Origin: Myxococcales bacterium
Lineage (GTDB): Bacteria; Myxococcota_A; Polyangia; Haliangiales; Haliangiaceae
DNA: 64,000 nt
Direction: 5' to 3'
Assembly (NCBI GenBank): GCA_016794525.1
Contig: JAEUJY010000069.1
Coordinates: 1-64,000 of the forward strand
Part shown: in pieces, positions 44,509-55,882 of the stretch
Layout of the letters: each line of letters starts with the position of its first letter
Position numbering within the stretch: the first letter of the stretch is position 1
Position numbers and translations under genes: made by a program
The notes under the pieces: generated by a model
Told to the model about the DNA's origin: nothing
The model's database searches: none
The model's input: the letters and a program-made list of their open reading frames with translations, nothing else

Positions 44509-46110
44509 ATGCGTTCGCTTCGTGTTGCCCCGGGGCTCGGGGTCTTGATCGCGCTCGGCGCCTGCGTCGACAAGACGCCGCCGGCACCGGCCGTCGACCC
44601 GGCGCTGGTGGCCGAGAACCTGCTCCCGGCGCCCCCGACCGACATCGCCAACCGCGTCGATGCCACCTTTGGCACGGGCGTGGTCTACCTCGGCAACACG
44701 ATCGAGTCGGGGCACCAGGGTCCGCTGGTCCCTGGGGACAAGATCTCGATCGTCCACTACTGGCAGGTCAACACCGCACCGCCGAAGGGATTTCGCGTGT
44801 TCTCGCACCTCCAGGGCGCGGGCGGCGACTACGCCAACGTCGACCTGACGGACATGCGCAAGGGCCATCCTCCCGACACCTGGCGCGCGGGCGAGGTCAT
44901 CCGCGATCGCCAGACCTTCATCCTGCGGAAGGACTGGCGCTCACCGACGGCGACGTTGGTGGTCGGCCTCTACAAGAAGGGCAGCCCCAAGGTCAGCGAT
45001 CGCCTGCCGGTCAGCGGCGCTACCAGCAAGGACGGCGCCGTCCCCGTGGCGACGTTCACGATCGACCTCAGCAAGCTGCCGCCGCCACCCGGCACCGTGG
45101 TCGTGAAGAAGGCCACCGGGCCGATCACGATCGACGGCAAGGCGGACGAGCCCGACTGGCAGACCGCGGCGTCGACATCGGGCTTCGCGACGGCCGAGGG
45201 CGGCGCGGAGCCGAAGGGGCCGACGGCTGGCAAGATGATGTGGGACGATCAGTATCTATACGTGTTCGTCTCGGCCACGGACGATGACGTGGCGTCGACG
45301 TACACGAAGACCGACGAGCCGATCTGGAAGGCCGACGTGGTCGAGGTGTTCGTCGACGCGGACGGAAATGGAAAGGGGTACGTCGAGTTGCAGGTGTCCC
45401 CGACCAACGTGCAGTTCGACACGTGGTGGCCGACGGGGCGAAGCGCCCCCGACGACAAGGCGTACTCGGCGGGGATGAAGACCGCGGTCAACGTGCGCGG
45501 CACGGTCAACGCGGGCAACGCCGACGATCAAGGGTGGGACGCCGAGTTTGCGATCCCGCTGGCCGCGGTCAAGGGGCAGGATCCATCGATGGCAGTGCGG
45601 TTGCCGCCGCAGCTCGGTGATGCCTGGCGCGTGAACGTCGTGCGGGTGGACTTCCCCAAGGGGAGCCCGCAGGCCGGCGCCGCGTGGAACCGGATCCGGG
45701 CCAGCGACTACCACTCGCTGGACCGCATGCTCACGGTGAAGTTTGGCGATTCCGCGGGGAATCTCACGGCCGTTGCGCCCACGGAAGCCAGCGGCGCGGC
45801 GCCGGTGCTCGCGCCGATGCCGGCGACGGTTCCCGGGGCCGCCGGGAGCAAGCCCGGAGCCCCCGCCAGCAACCCCGGAGCCCCCGCCGGCAACCCCGGA
45901 GCCCCCGCCAGCCCCGCCAGCAACCCCGGAGCTCCCGCCGGCAACCCCGGAGCCCCCGCCGGCAACCCCGGAGCCCCCGCCAGCAACCCCGGAGCCCCCG
46001 CCAGCAACCCCGGAGCGGGGACCGCGGCTGGCGCCCCGACCCTGCAGCCGGCCAAGCCGAGCGTGCGCGCCCCGTCGCCGGGGCCGATGGCGCCGCCGGC
46101 GACGCGCTAG
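44509..46110 (+). CDS. CBM9-like lipoprotein with 7-residue repeats
   Basis: Predicted 533-aa lipoprotein: the leader ends at ALGAC. An N-terminal beta domain (about 30-190) is followed by a CBM9-type domain (about 200-440) with ITIDGKADEPDWQTA, DDQYLYVFVSATDDDV, ADVVEVFVDADGNG and YVELQVSPTN. From about 447 to 510 it carries seven- to eight copies of [S/G]NPGAPA, then a Pro/Ala tail. The DNA of the repeat contains GCAACCCCGGAGC, the 13-mer family of the region. The gene has visibly more A and T than its neighbours. It likely binds a carbohydrate outside the cell. Confidence 0.82.
   Translation: MRSLRVAPGLGVLIALGACVDKTPPAPAVDPALVAENLLPAPPTDIANRVDATFGTGVVYLGNTIESGHQGPLVPGDKISIVHYWQVNTAPPKGFRVFSHLQGAGGDYANVDLTDMRKGHPPDTWRAGEVIRDRQTFILRKDWRSPTATLVVGLYKKGSPKVSDRLPVSGATSKDGAVPVATFTIDLSKLPPPPGTVVVKKATGPITIDGKADEPDWQTAASTSGFATAEGGAEPKGPTAGKMMWDDQYLYVFVSATDDDVASTYTKTDEPIWKADVVEVFVDADGNGKGYVELQVSPTNVQFDTWWPTGRSAPDDKAYSAGMKTAVNVRGTVNAGNADDQGWDAEFAIPLAAVKGQDPSMAVRLPPQLGDAWRVNVVRVDFPKGSPQAGAAWNRIRASDYHSLDRMLTVKFGDSAGNLTAVAPTEASGAAPVLAPMPATVPGAAGSKPGAPASNPGAPAGNPGAPASPASNPGAPAGNPGAPAGNPGAPASNPGAPASNPGAGTAAGAPTLQPAKPSVRAPSPGPMAPPATR
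45847..46017 (+). repeat. Coding 21-bp repeats containing the 13-mer
   Basis: About eight 21-bp units within the CBM9-like gene, near GCAACCCCGGAGCCCCCGCC, encode the [S/G]NPGAPA repeats. Seven contain an exact GCAACCCCGGAGC and one has GCAAGCCCGGAGC. This is the reverse complement of the array unit at 40965-41420 (GCTCCGGGGTTGC), so the coding and non-coding repeats share one 13-bp sequence. Confidence 0.85.
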
Positions 46111-46119
46111 CATCTACCG

Positions 46120-47787
46120 ATGTCGCGCACGCTCGTGCTGGTGGCTCTGGCGGCGGTGGCGTGCGGCCCCGGGCCGCGCAAGGTCGGCGGTCAGCCGAGC
46201 TGGCGGCGGCCGGCGAGCCCGACGACCGAGGCGGCGATACCGGCCGCGGGCGTGCTGCCAGCGCCGCCGCCGCTGCGGCTGGCGCCGGCGACGGCGTCGG
46301 TCGCGGCCTACAACGATCCGCCGCAGCTGCCGGCGCCGTCGACGCCGCTCGGCGACGCGATCGCGGCGGAGATCACGGCGCTGGCGCCGCCGACGGCGCG
46401 GCCGATCGCCGACGGGCGGCTCTACGCGGCGGCCAGCTCGCTGGCCGCGGTGATCCCGGCCGAGGGCATCCTGCCCTACCCGCTGGTCGAGTTCGCGCTG
46501 TGGCACCGCGGCATCGTCGAGCCGTCGCCCAACATGCTGGTGGTGTGGGGCCCGGTCGATCAGCCGCAGCTGATCGTCGAGCACCTGCGCGCGCGCCTCG
46601 CCGAGATCCTCCATGGCGAGCCCCAGCGCCGCTTCGGCGTGGGCACCGCGGCGCGCGGCGATCGCGCGGCGATCATCGTCATGCTGCAGGCGTCGTTCAT
46701 CGAGCTCGCGCCGGTGCCGCGCGCGCTCGCGGTCGACGGCCAGGCGCCGCTGACCGGCCGGGTCGCCGCCGGCTTCGTCGAGCCCGAGGCCTTCGTCACC
46801 GCCACCGACGGCGTCGTCCACCGCGTGCCGCTGACGGTCACCGCCGACGGCGCGTTCGCCGGCCGGCTCGCGTGCGCCGGCCACCCCGGGCGGCTGCAGG
46901 TCGAGGTCGCCGCCAGCGACCGCACCGGCTCGACGGTGCTGGCCAACTTCCCGCTGTGGTGCGGCGAGCGCCCGCCGACCGAGCTGACCGCGGTGGTCGA
47001 TCCCGAGGACACGACGATGGTGACCTCGGCGACCGACGCCGAGGCGCGCCTGCTGATCTTGCTCAACCGCGATCGCGCCGCCGCCGGCCTGCCCGCGCTG
47101 GCCGCCGATCCCGCGGCCGCCGCGGTGGCCCGCGCCCACAGCCAGGACATGCGCGACAACGGCTTCGTCGGCCACGTCTCGCCGACCACCGGCACCGCCG
47201 CCGATCGCGCCGCCGCCGCCGGCATCCGCTCGGGCGTGATCCTCGAGAACATCGCCCGCGCCTACGGCCCCGCCGAGGCCGACAACGGCCTGATGAACAG
47301 CCCCGGCCACCGCGCCAACGCGCTGTCGCGGAGCGCGACCCACGTCGGCATCGGCGTCGTCCTCGGCGCCGAGGTCGGCGGCCGCCGCGAGCTGTTCGTG
47401 ACCGAGATGTTCACCCGCGTGCCGCCGCCGCTCGACCCGATCGCGGCCCACGCCCGCGTCGCCGCGCTGCTCGGCGCCGACGACGGCCCCGTGGTCGACG
47501 CGGCGCTCGACGCGATCGCCGGCGAGTTCGCGGCCGCGCTGGCCCGCGGCGTGCCTCGCGCCGACGCCAAGCGGGTCGTGGCGCGCCGCCTCGACGAGGT
47601 CAGCGCCCGCTACCGCCAGGCCGCCAGCGTCGTCACCGCGGTCACCGATCTCGACGCGCTGGTCGCCCGCGAGCTGCTGGGCGACATGGCCGCCGACAAG
47701 GTCGGCATCGGCCTGGCCCAGGGCCCGCACCCCGAGCTGGGCGACGGCGCCTACTGGGTCGTGCTGGTGCTCGCGCGCACGCGCTGA
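46120..47787 (+). CDS. CAP-domain lipoprotein
   Basis: Predicted 555-aa lipoprotein: leader ALAAVAC then GPGPRKVG. The first 290 residues are beta-rich with no recognised family. A CAP/SCP domain spans about 300-430, with ARLLILLNRDRAAAGLPAL, ARAHSQDMRDNGFVGHVSP, LENIARAYG and MNSPGHRANALSRSATHVGIGV, keeping the His and Glu residues of the CAP cavity. A helical region and a last domain follow. Such proteins are secreted and bind sterol-like or other ligands; the role here is unknown. It is 9 bp after the CBM9-like gene. Confidence 0.85.
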   Translation: MSRTLVLVALAAVACGPGPRKVGGQPSWRRPASPTTEAAIPAAGVLPAPPPLRLAPATASVAAYNDPPQLPAPSTPLGDAIAAEITALAPPTARPIADGRLYAAASSLAAVIPAEGILPYPLVEFALWHRGIVEPSPNMLVVWGPVDQPQLIVEHLRARLAEILHGEPQRRFGVGTAARGDRAAIIVMLQASFIELAPVPRALAVDGQAPLTGRVAAGFVEPEAFVTATDGVVHRVPLTVTADGAFAGRLACAGHPGRLQVEVAASDRTGSTVLANFPLWCGERPPTELTAVVDPEDTTMVTSATDAEARLLILLNRDRAAAGLPALAADPAAAAVARAHSQDMRDNGFVGHVSPTTGTAADRAAAAGIRSGVILENIARAYGPAEADNGLMNSPGHRANALSRSATHVGIGVVLGAEVGGRRELFVTEMFTRVPPPLDPIAAHARVAALLGADDGPVVDAALDAIAGEFAAALARGVPRADAKRVVARRLDEVSARYRQAASVVTAVTDLDALVARELLGDMAADKVGIGLAQGPHPELGDGAYWVVLVLARTR

Positions 47788-47809
47788 TCGCGCCGCGGTC
47801 CCACCGCGC

Positions 47810-50101
47810 TCAGCCCGCCGCCGCGACCACGCTGGCCCGCAGGTGCGCGACCTCGAGCGCGTCGGCCCACGCGTACAGCGCCGCGCCGGTGTCGCGCGGC
47901 AGCGCCCGCAACCGCGCGCGCTCGCCGGCCGGGACCGCCGCCGCCAGCGCCGCGATCACCGCCGCCGCCGGATCCGCCGCGTCGCCGCCGGTCAGCGCCC
48001 GCGCGGTGATCGCCAGCACCGCGGCGACGTCGTCGCGCGCCGCGGCGCCCGGCCGCGGCCCGACGCCGGCCACCATCACCGTCGGGATCGTCGCCTCCGC
48101 CAGCACCACCGTCGCGCCGCCGATGCCGCCGTGGATCGCGCCCTGCTCGTGGATCACCACGCACGCGCGCGCCAGCCGCTTCAGCAGCCGCAGCGCGTCG
48201 TCGATCGCCGCCGGCTCGGTCGCCGCCGCCACCGGCGCGCCGGCCGGCGCCTCGAACACCGCGGTGCGGGTCGCGCGATCGAACGCCAGCGCGCGCTGCA
48301 CGAACGGCGTCGCCACCCGCGCCAGCGCGGTCATCCACGCGATCGCGCGATCGCCGACCTCGCCCTCGTCGAACCGCTCGATCACCACCGAGCGATCGAG
48401 CCCGGCGTCGACCGCCCGCGACAGCCGCGACCAGCCGGTGGCCCCGAGCGGGCTCTCGAACCGGTAGCGCCCCTCGGCCGGCGCCGGCTCGTCGACCGCC
48501 AGCTCGGCGATCGAGTGCGGGCGGGTGTCGCGCCGCCGCCGCGGCACCGCCAGCGCCGGCCCGGCGCGCTCGCCGAGATCGATCGCCTCGAGATCCGCGC
48601 GCACCGCCGCGATCGACGGGTAGCGCTCGGCCGGGCTCTTGGCCAGGAGCCGCGCCAGGATCGCGTCCCAGCCCGGCGCCACGCCGGCGGCGACGGCGGT
48701 CGGCGCCGGCGCCGCCTCGCCGAGGTGCTGCGCGACGAAGTCGGGCCCGAGGAACGGCAGGCGCCCGGTGAGCGCCTCGAACAGCGTCACGCCCAGGCCG
48801 TACAGATCGGCGGCGATCGTGATCGGCGCGCCGGTGATCTGCTCGGGCGACATGTACGCCAGCGAGCCGATCAGGCCGCCGGTCTGGGTCTGGCCGAGAT
48901 CGACCAGGTGCGCGACGCCGAAGTCGCCGAGCTTGGCCGAGCCGCGCCCGTCGAAGAACACGTTGGCCGGCTTGAGATCGCGGTGGACGACGCCGCGGTG
49001 GTGGGCCAGCTCGAGCCCGCCCAGGAGCTCGATCCCGAGCCGCCGCACCTGCGCGCCGGTCAGCCGCTCGCCGGCCGCCAGCCGCTGCGCCAGCGAGCCG
49101 CCGCCCAGGTACTCCATCACCAGGAAGCCGTGATCGAGCGACGCCTCGTAGACCTCGACCAGCGCCGGGTGCTTGAGCCCGGCGGCGATCCGCGCCTCGC
49201 GCACGAACCGCTCGTAGGCCGCGCTGCCGCGCGCCGCCGCGGCGAAGTACATCTTGATCGCGACGGTGCGGCCGCTGGTCTCGTCGATCGCCCGGAACAC
49301 CCGGCCGCTGGCGCCGGCGCCGAGCAGGCCGTCGAGCCGGTAGCGCCCGGCGACGATCTCGCGCTGGCGATCGACGACCGTCGGCCGCGCCGCCTGCGCC
49401 GCGCGCAAGAACTCGGACAGCTCCGGCGTCACGCTGGCGTCGTCGGCGCGCAGCCGGGCCAGCGCCGCCCGCGCCGCGTCGGCGAGGCCCAGGCCGGCCA
49501 GCGCCACCACCAGGTGCCGTCGCGCCTCGCCGGCGGTCGCGGCGTGCTTGCTGGCCTCTTGCAGGTAGCGCACCGCGACGTCGTAGCTGGCCCGCGCGGT
49601 GAGGATCCGCCCCAGCCGCAGCACGATCGCCGCGCGCTCGTCGGCCAGCGCCAGCTCCAGCGCGCGCTCGAGCAGCCGCACCGCCTCGCGATCGCGGCCG
49701 GCGGCCTCGAGCAGGCGGGCCGCGTCGAGATCGCGGTGGGCGCGCTGGTACAGCTCGATCGCGCGGTCGCGCTGGCCGAGGCGCTCGGCCAGCTCGGCGG
49801 CCGGCCCGTGGCGGCGGTGGCGCGCGTAGACGTCGAGCGCGATCGCCGCGCCGGCGTCGTCGGCCACCAGCCGGGCGTGCAGCGCGGCGATCGTCGCCTC
49901 GGCCTTGCCCTCGAGCGCGGCGCCCAGCGCCCGGCCCAGCTCGCCGGCCGCCGCCCACGCCGCGGCCGCCGCCTCCCACTCCCAGATCTGCTCCCACACC
50001 CGCGCCGCGCCGACGTGATCGCCGGCCGCCGCCGCCGCCGCCGCCGCCTCGGCGTGCCGGCCCGCGCGCAACAGCGGGTCGTTGTCGTCATTGATCGCCA
50101 C
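47810..50101 (-). CDS. TPR-Ser/Thr kinase-pseudokinase fusion
   Basis: Predicted 763-aa soluble protein. The first 240 residues form TPR-like helical repeats. A Hanks kinase follows (about 253-505) with LGAGASGRVF, Lys283, HRDLKPAN with Asp375, DFG at 393 and SPEQ. A second domain (about 546-745) shows the outline of a kinase without its catalytic residues: LGATGWSRL, VVIERFDE, then IHGGIGGATVVL where HRDLKPxN should be, and VAGVGPRPG in place of DFG. It is therefore a pseudokinase. The start is a GTG at 50101, 27 bp from the divergent PfkB gene. Confidence 0.88.
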   Translation of the reverse strand: MAINDDNDPLLRAGRHAEAAAAAAAAGDHVGAARVWEQIWEWEAAAAAWAAAGELGRALGAALEGKAEATIAALHARLVADDAGAAIALDVYARHRRHGPAAELAERLGQRDRAIELYQRAHRDLDAARLLEAAGRDREAVRLLERALELALADERAAIVLRLGRILTARASYDVAVRYLQEASKHAATAGEARRHLVVALAGLGLADAARAALARLRADDASVTPELSEFLRAAQAARPTVVDRQREIVAGRYRLDGLLGAGASGRVFRAIDETSGRTVAIKMYFAAAARGSAAYERFVREARIAAGLKHPALVEVYEASLDHGFLVMEYLGGGSLAQRLAAGERLTGAQVRRLGIELLGGLELAHHRGVVHRDLKPANVFFDGRGSAKLGDFGVAHLVDLGQTQTGGLIGSLAYMSPEQITGAPITIAADLYGLGVTLFEALTGRLPFLGPDFVAQHLGEAAPAPTAVAAGVAPGWDAILARLLAKSPAERYPSIAAVRADLEAIDLGERAGPALAVPRRRRDTRPHSIAELAVDEPAPAEGRYRFESPLGATGWSRLSRAVDAGLDRSVVIERFDEGEVGDRAIAWMTALARVATPFVQRALAFDRATRTAVFEAPAGAPVAAATEPAAIDDALRLLKRLARACVVIHEQGAIHGGIGGATVVLAEATIPTVMVAGVGPRPGAAARDDVAAVLAITARALTGGDAADPAAAVIAALAAAVPAGERARLRALPRDTGAALYAWADALEVAHLRASVVAAAG

Positions 50102-50128
50102 CGCTGGCAATGGTACACGGCCCGCGCG

Positions 50129-51051
<923 letters not shown>

Positions 51052-51067
<16 letters not shown>

Positions 51068-52203
51068 CCGCGGGCGCTGCCGCCGGCCGCGGGCGACGTC
51101 GCGGGCAGCCGCGGCACGACCAGGTGCACGTACAGGCCGGCCAGGCCGACCGCCAGCCACGCCGCCGCCGGGATCGTCGCGATCAGCAGCCGCACCCGGC
51201 CGAAGAACAGCGCGGTCGTGAACTTGTCCCAGTCGTAGTAGCCCTTGTCCCACCGGACCCAGTCGTAGCCGCTCCAGCCCATGATGTTGAGCGTGTAGAG
51301 CGCCAGCGAGGCCGGCAGCCAGAACACCGTCACCCAGCCGATCGGCCGCAACACCAGGCCGTGGCGATCCCACGGCCCGGTCGACATCGACACCGCGAAG
51401 CCGGCGGCCAGGCCGACCAGCGCGAACAGCCCGAGGTGCCACAGCGAGATGAACCGCACCATCGGCTCGGCGTCGAAGCCCTCGAGCGACGCCGACGCGA
51501 CGCTGCTGTCGATCAGCTCGCGGCCGCGCAGGAACAGCGTGTACTCGCCCGGCAGCGCCACCCGGCTGTCGGTGTACGGCACCAGCATGCCGATCACCGC
51601 CAGCGCGGCGCCGCCGACGACGATCCACCGCGCGTAGGGATCGCGGCGGCGCAGGATGCGGATGATCAGCCCGGCGCCGACGATCGACGCGCCGAACCAC
51701 GGCCCCCACCACGTGCGGGTCGACAGCGCCGCGGTGCTGCCCTGGCGCGCCACGACGAAGCCGATCGTCAGCGCGCCGCCCAGCGCCAGCGCGCCGGCCA
51801 CCACCGCCGGCGGCAACGCCTTGCCGGCCGGGGTCGCCAGCACCAGGCCGATCACCGCCAGCAGCATCGGCACCACCAGCGCGAAGGTCGGCCCGTCGCC
51901 GAGCACCGACCACACGCCGCGCACGTGCTGCAGGTCGACCGCGATCGGCACCACCGACGCCAGCGCGAACGCCAGCCCGCCCAGGAGCGCCACCCGGCGC
52001 AGGTCGCCGCCGACCTCGAGCCCGATCCAGCGCACGCCGAGGTAGCGATCGCCGGTCAGGTTGGGCTCGTCGTCGTCGACGCCGCCGGCGCCTTGCGGCC
52101 GCACCAGCTGCGCGGCGATCTCCGGATCCTCGAAGTCGGCGCCGCACGCCTTGCAGCGGCGCGCGTCGGCGTCGTTGTCGCGATCGCAGATCGGGCAGAG
52201 CAT
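51052..52203 (-). CDS. Zinc-ribbon multi-pass membrane protein
   Basis: Predicted 383-aa protein. The N-terminus is a zinc ribbon (CPICDRDNDADARRCKACG). After a short acidic linker about seven to eight hydrophobic segments follow (about 70-350), including LVVPMLLAVIGLVLA and WLAVGLAGLYVHLVV. No named family was recognised. The ATG at 52203 begins the zinc ribbon. Its stop is inside the last 16 bp of the PfkB gene, convergent. Confidence 0.75.
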
Positions 52204-52208
52204 CGCCG

Positions 52209-52637
52209 CTACTCCGCGGCGGCGTCGGCGTCGCCGTCGGCCCGCGGCGGCGCGTAGAACTCGGCGATCAGCTTGTCGTCGAAGTCGTCGGCGAACCGCC
52301 CGACGCCGGATACCAGCGTCGCCAGCTCGTGGGCGTCGAGGCCCTTGCGCGAGCGGCCGGCGTGCAGCACGACCCAGCCGTCGGGCTGCACCGCGAACGC
52401 GGCCATGCCGCCCATGAACGCGTTGTGCTCGAGGAGCTTCTGGAAGAACGCCTCCTTGCGCTCGGCCGGCGGCGCCTTGAACAGCGGCGCGATCGCCACC
52501 ACCGCCGAGCCCGAGGCGCCGACCATCACGATGGCCGAGCCCCACTGCATGCGGAACAGACCCTCGCCGTGCGGCTCGGCCTTGTCGCGCAGGCCGGCCT
52601 CGGTGAGGAGCGAATCGATCGACGGGAACTCCGACAT
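52209..52637 (-). CDS. YbjN/CesT-like small protein
   Basis: Predicted 142-aa alpha/beta protein with the pattern of YbjN or CesT-type chaperone-like domains: IDSLLTEAGLRDK, FRMQWGSAIVMVGASGSAVVAIAPLF, ERKEAFFQKLLEHNAFMGGMAAFAVQPDGWVVLHAG and an ending helix. Such domains bind other proteins and have no enzyme activity. It is 5 bp before the membrane gene and probably co-expressed. The acidic tail (DGDADAAAE) is noted. Confidence 0.7.
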   Translation of the reverse strand: MSEFPSIDSLLTEAGLRDKAEPHGEGLFRMQWGSAIVMVGASGSAVVAIAPLFKAPPAERKEAFFQKLLEHNAFMGGMAAFAVQPDGWVVLHAGRSRKGLDAHELATLVSGVGRFADDFDDKLIAEFYAPPRADGDADAAAE

Positions 52638-52705
52638 GGCGCGAGCTTACAGCGCCACCCCGGTGGCAGGGCGGCCGGGGCGCGCGATCGTGGTACGACC
52701 CGACG

Positions 52706-54337
52706 GTGACCGCGACCAAGAGCCTGTGGGCCTGGGGCGACGCCGCCCGCTTCCCCAACGACGCGGCCCGCCGCCGCCTGGCCCAGGCGGCCCGCGCGCT
52801 GACCGGCGGCGCCGAGCCGACGCTGCGCCCGCTGCCCGCCGACGACGACGCCCGGATCCCGACCGGCCGGCTGGCCGCCGCCGCCGCGCCGGCGCCGCTG
52901 CAGCCGCTGCTCTCGGAGCTCCCGCGCGATCGCGCGGCCCACGCCTACGGGCGCGGCTACCCCGATCTGATCCGCGGCTTCGCCGGCGACTTCGCGGCGG
53001 CGCCCGATCTGATCGCGCGGCCGCGGACGGCGGCCGACGTGGCCGCGCTGCTCGACTGGTGCAGCGCCGCGCGCCTGGCCGCGATCCCGTACGGCGGCGG
53101 CACCAGCGTGGTCGGCGGCGTCGAGCTGCCGCTCGCGGCGCGCGGCGACTTCGCCGGCGTGGTGACGCTCGATCTCGAGCACCTGGCGGGCGTCCTCGAG
53201 CTCGACGCGACGTCCCTGTCAGCCCGCATCGGCGCCGGCATGCGCGGCCCCGACCTCGAGGCGGCGCTGGCGCCCCACGGCTTGACCCTGCGCCACTACC
53301 CGCAGTCGTTCGCGTTCTCGACGCTGGGCGGCTGGCTCGCCACTCGCGCCGGCGGCCACTTCGCCACCGGCCCGACCCACATCGACGACTTCTGCCAGGC
53401 GCTGACCGTGGTCACGCCGCGCGGCACCGTCGCGACCCGCCGGCTGCCGGCGTCGGGCGCGGGGCCGGCGCCCGAGCGGCTGTGGCTCGGCTCCGAGGGC
53501 GCGCTCGGCGTGATCACCGACGCGTGGATGCGCGTGCAGCGCCGCCCGCGCTGGCGCGCCGGCGCCACCGTCAAGTTCCGCTCGTTCACGGCCGGCGCGA
53601 CCGCGGCCCGGGCGCTGGCGCAGTCGGGGCTGCAGCCGGCCAACTGCCGCCTGCTCGATCCCGCCGAGTGCCTGCTGCACCAGGTCGCGTTCGACGGCAC
53701 CGCGGTGATGATCCTCGGCTTCGAGTCGGCCGATCACCCGTTGGGCCCGTGGCTCGAGCGCGCCCTCGAGCTGGTGCGCGACGCCGGCGGCACCGTGGCC
53801 TCGGGCCCGACCTACGCCGACGCCACCGCCGACGCCGAGGAGCCGGGCCGCGCCGCCGAGGCCGGCAGCTGGCGCAAGGCCTTCGTCGACGCGCCGTACC
53901 TGCAGAGCGCGCTGGTGTCGCTCGGCATCCTCGCCGACACCTTCGAGACCGCGTGCACCTGGGATCGCTTCGACGAGTTCCACCGCGCGGTCACCGCCGC
54001 CACCACCGAGGCGCTGCGCCGCACCGTCGGCGGCGGCCTGGTCGCGTGCCGCCTGACCCACGTCTACCCCGACGGCGCCGCGCCGTACTACACGTTCGTC
54101 GCGCCCACCCGCGTCGGCGACGAGCTCGCCGTGTGGCGCGAGGTCAAGGCCGCCGCCTCCGCGGCCCTGCTCGCCGCCGGCGGCACCATCACCCACCACC
54201 ACGCCGTCGGCCGCGTCCACCACCCGTGGTACCAGCGCGAGCGCGACCCGCTGTTCGGCGCCGCGCTCGCCGCCGTCAAGCGCGACCTCGATCCCGCCGG
54301 CGTCCTCAACCCCGGCGTCCTGGTCGCAGGTTGCTGA
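52706..54337 (+). CDS. Alkylglycerone-phosphate synthase-like FAD oxidase
   Basis: Predicted 543-aa FAD-binding protein of the VAO/AGPS branch, starting with GTG at 52706. The FAD domain has RPRTAADVAALLDWC and IPYGGGTSVVGGVE; the substrate domain contains LPASGAGPAPERLWLGSEGALGVI, and the end has the His motif ITHHHAVGRVHHPWY. AGPS exchanges the acyl group of acyl-DHAP for a fatty alcohol in ether lipid synthesis. Myxobacteria make ether lipids, so this role is plausible, but no acyltransferase gene is adjacent. Its last codons lie inside the downstream hairpin. Confidence 0.86.
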   Translation: MTATKSLWAWGDAARFPNDAARRRLAQAARALTGGAEPTLRPLPADDDARIPTGRLAAAAAPAPLQPLLSELPRDRAAHAYGRGYPDLIRGFAGDFAAAPDLIARPRTAADVAALLDWCSAARLAAIPYGGGTSVVGGVELPLAARGDFAGVVTLDLEHLAGVLELDATSLSARIGAGMRGPDLEAALAPHGLTLRHYPQSFAFSTLGGWLATRAGGHFATGPTHIDDFCQALTVVTPRGTVATRRLPASGAGPAPERLWLGSEGALGVITDAWMRVQRRPRWRAGATVKFRSFTAGATAARALAQSGLQPANCRLLDPAECLLHQVAFDGTAVMILGFESADHPLGPWLERALELVRDAGGTVASGPTYADATADAEEPGRAAEAGSWRKAFVDAPYLQSALVSLGILADTFETACTWDRFDEFHRAVTAATTEALRRTVGGGLVACRLTHVYPDGAAPYYTFVAPTRVGDELAVWREVKAAASAALLAAGGTITHHHAVGRVHHPWYQRERDPLFGAALAAVKRDLDPAGVLNPGVLVAGC

Positions 54338-54403
54338 GAAACGCCGGAGGCGGTTCGAAGTCAACCTGCGCCGTGCCCGTGCCCGTGCCCGTGCCCGTGC
54401 CCG
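54326..54403 (-). repeat. Composite repeat (copy B), hairpin plus hexamers
   Basis: Inverted second copy of the element at 13932-14004. Outer arms GCAGGTTG (54326-54333) and CAACCTGC (54362-54369) enclose GAAACGCC-GGA-GGCGGTTC with one mismatch. Then follow GTGCCC hexamers (54373-54402, five copies). The hairpin begins within the last codons of the AGPS-like gene, so the TGA stop is inside its left arm. Confidence 0.72.
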
Positions 54404-54471
54404 ATCTCAAACTCGATTCCGCGATCGTTGTTGGAGCGGAAGACGCGGAGAAGAACCGCGGAGAAGAACCG

Positions 54472-54505
54472 GGCACGGGCACGGGCACGGGCACGGGCAC
54501 GGGAG
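54472..54505 (+). repeat. Second GGGCAC hexamer block, opposite orientation
   Basis: Five GGGCAC hexamers near 54473-54503 face the GTGCCC block at 54373-54402 across about 70 bp. The two blocks are inverted repeats, so transcripts could form a stem of about 30 bp. This region between convergent genes could serve as a two-way terminator. Confidence 0.7.
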
Positions 54506-54551
54506 CAGCCCCGCCGAGAAGACGTCGCTTCGCGCCGCTTCTCGCGGGCTG

Positions 54552-55793
<1,242 letters not shown>

Positions 55794-55882
55794 GGAGACT
55801 CCCTGGCGAACCTCGGCAGTATACACGTGCGGCCGGGCGGTTCGGGTGCACATCCGAGCGCGAAATCACGCCGCGCGGTAGT

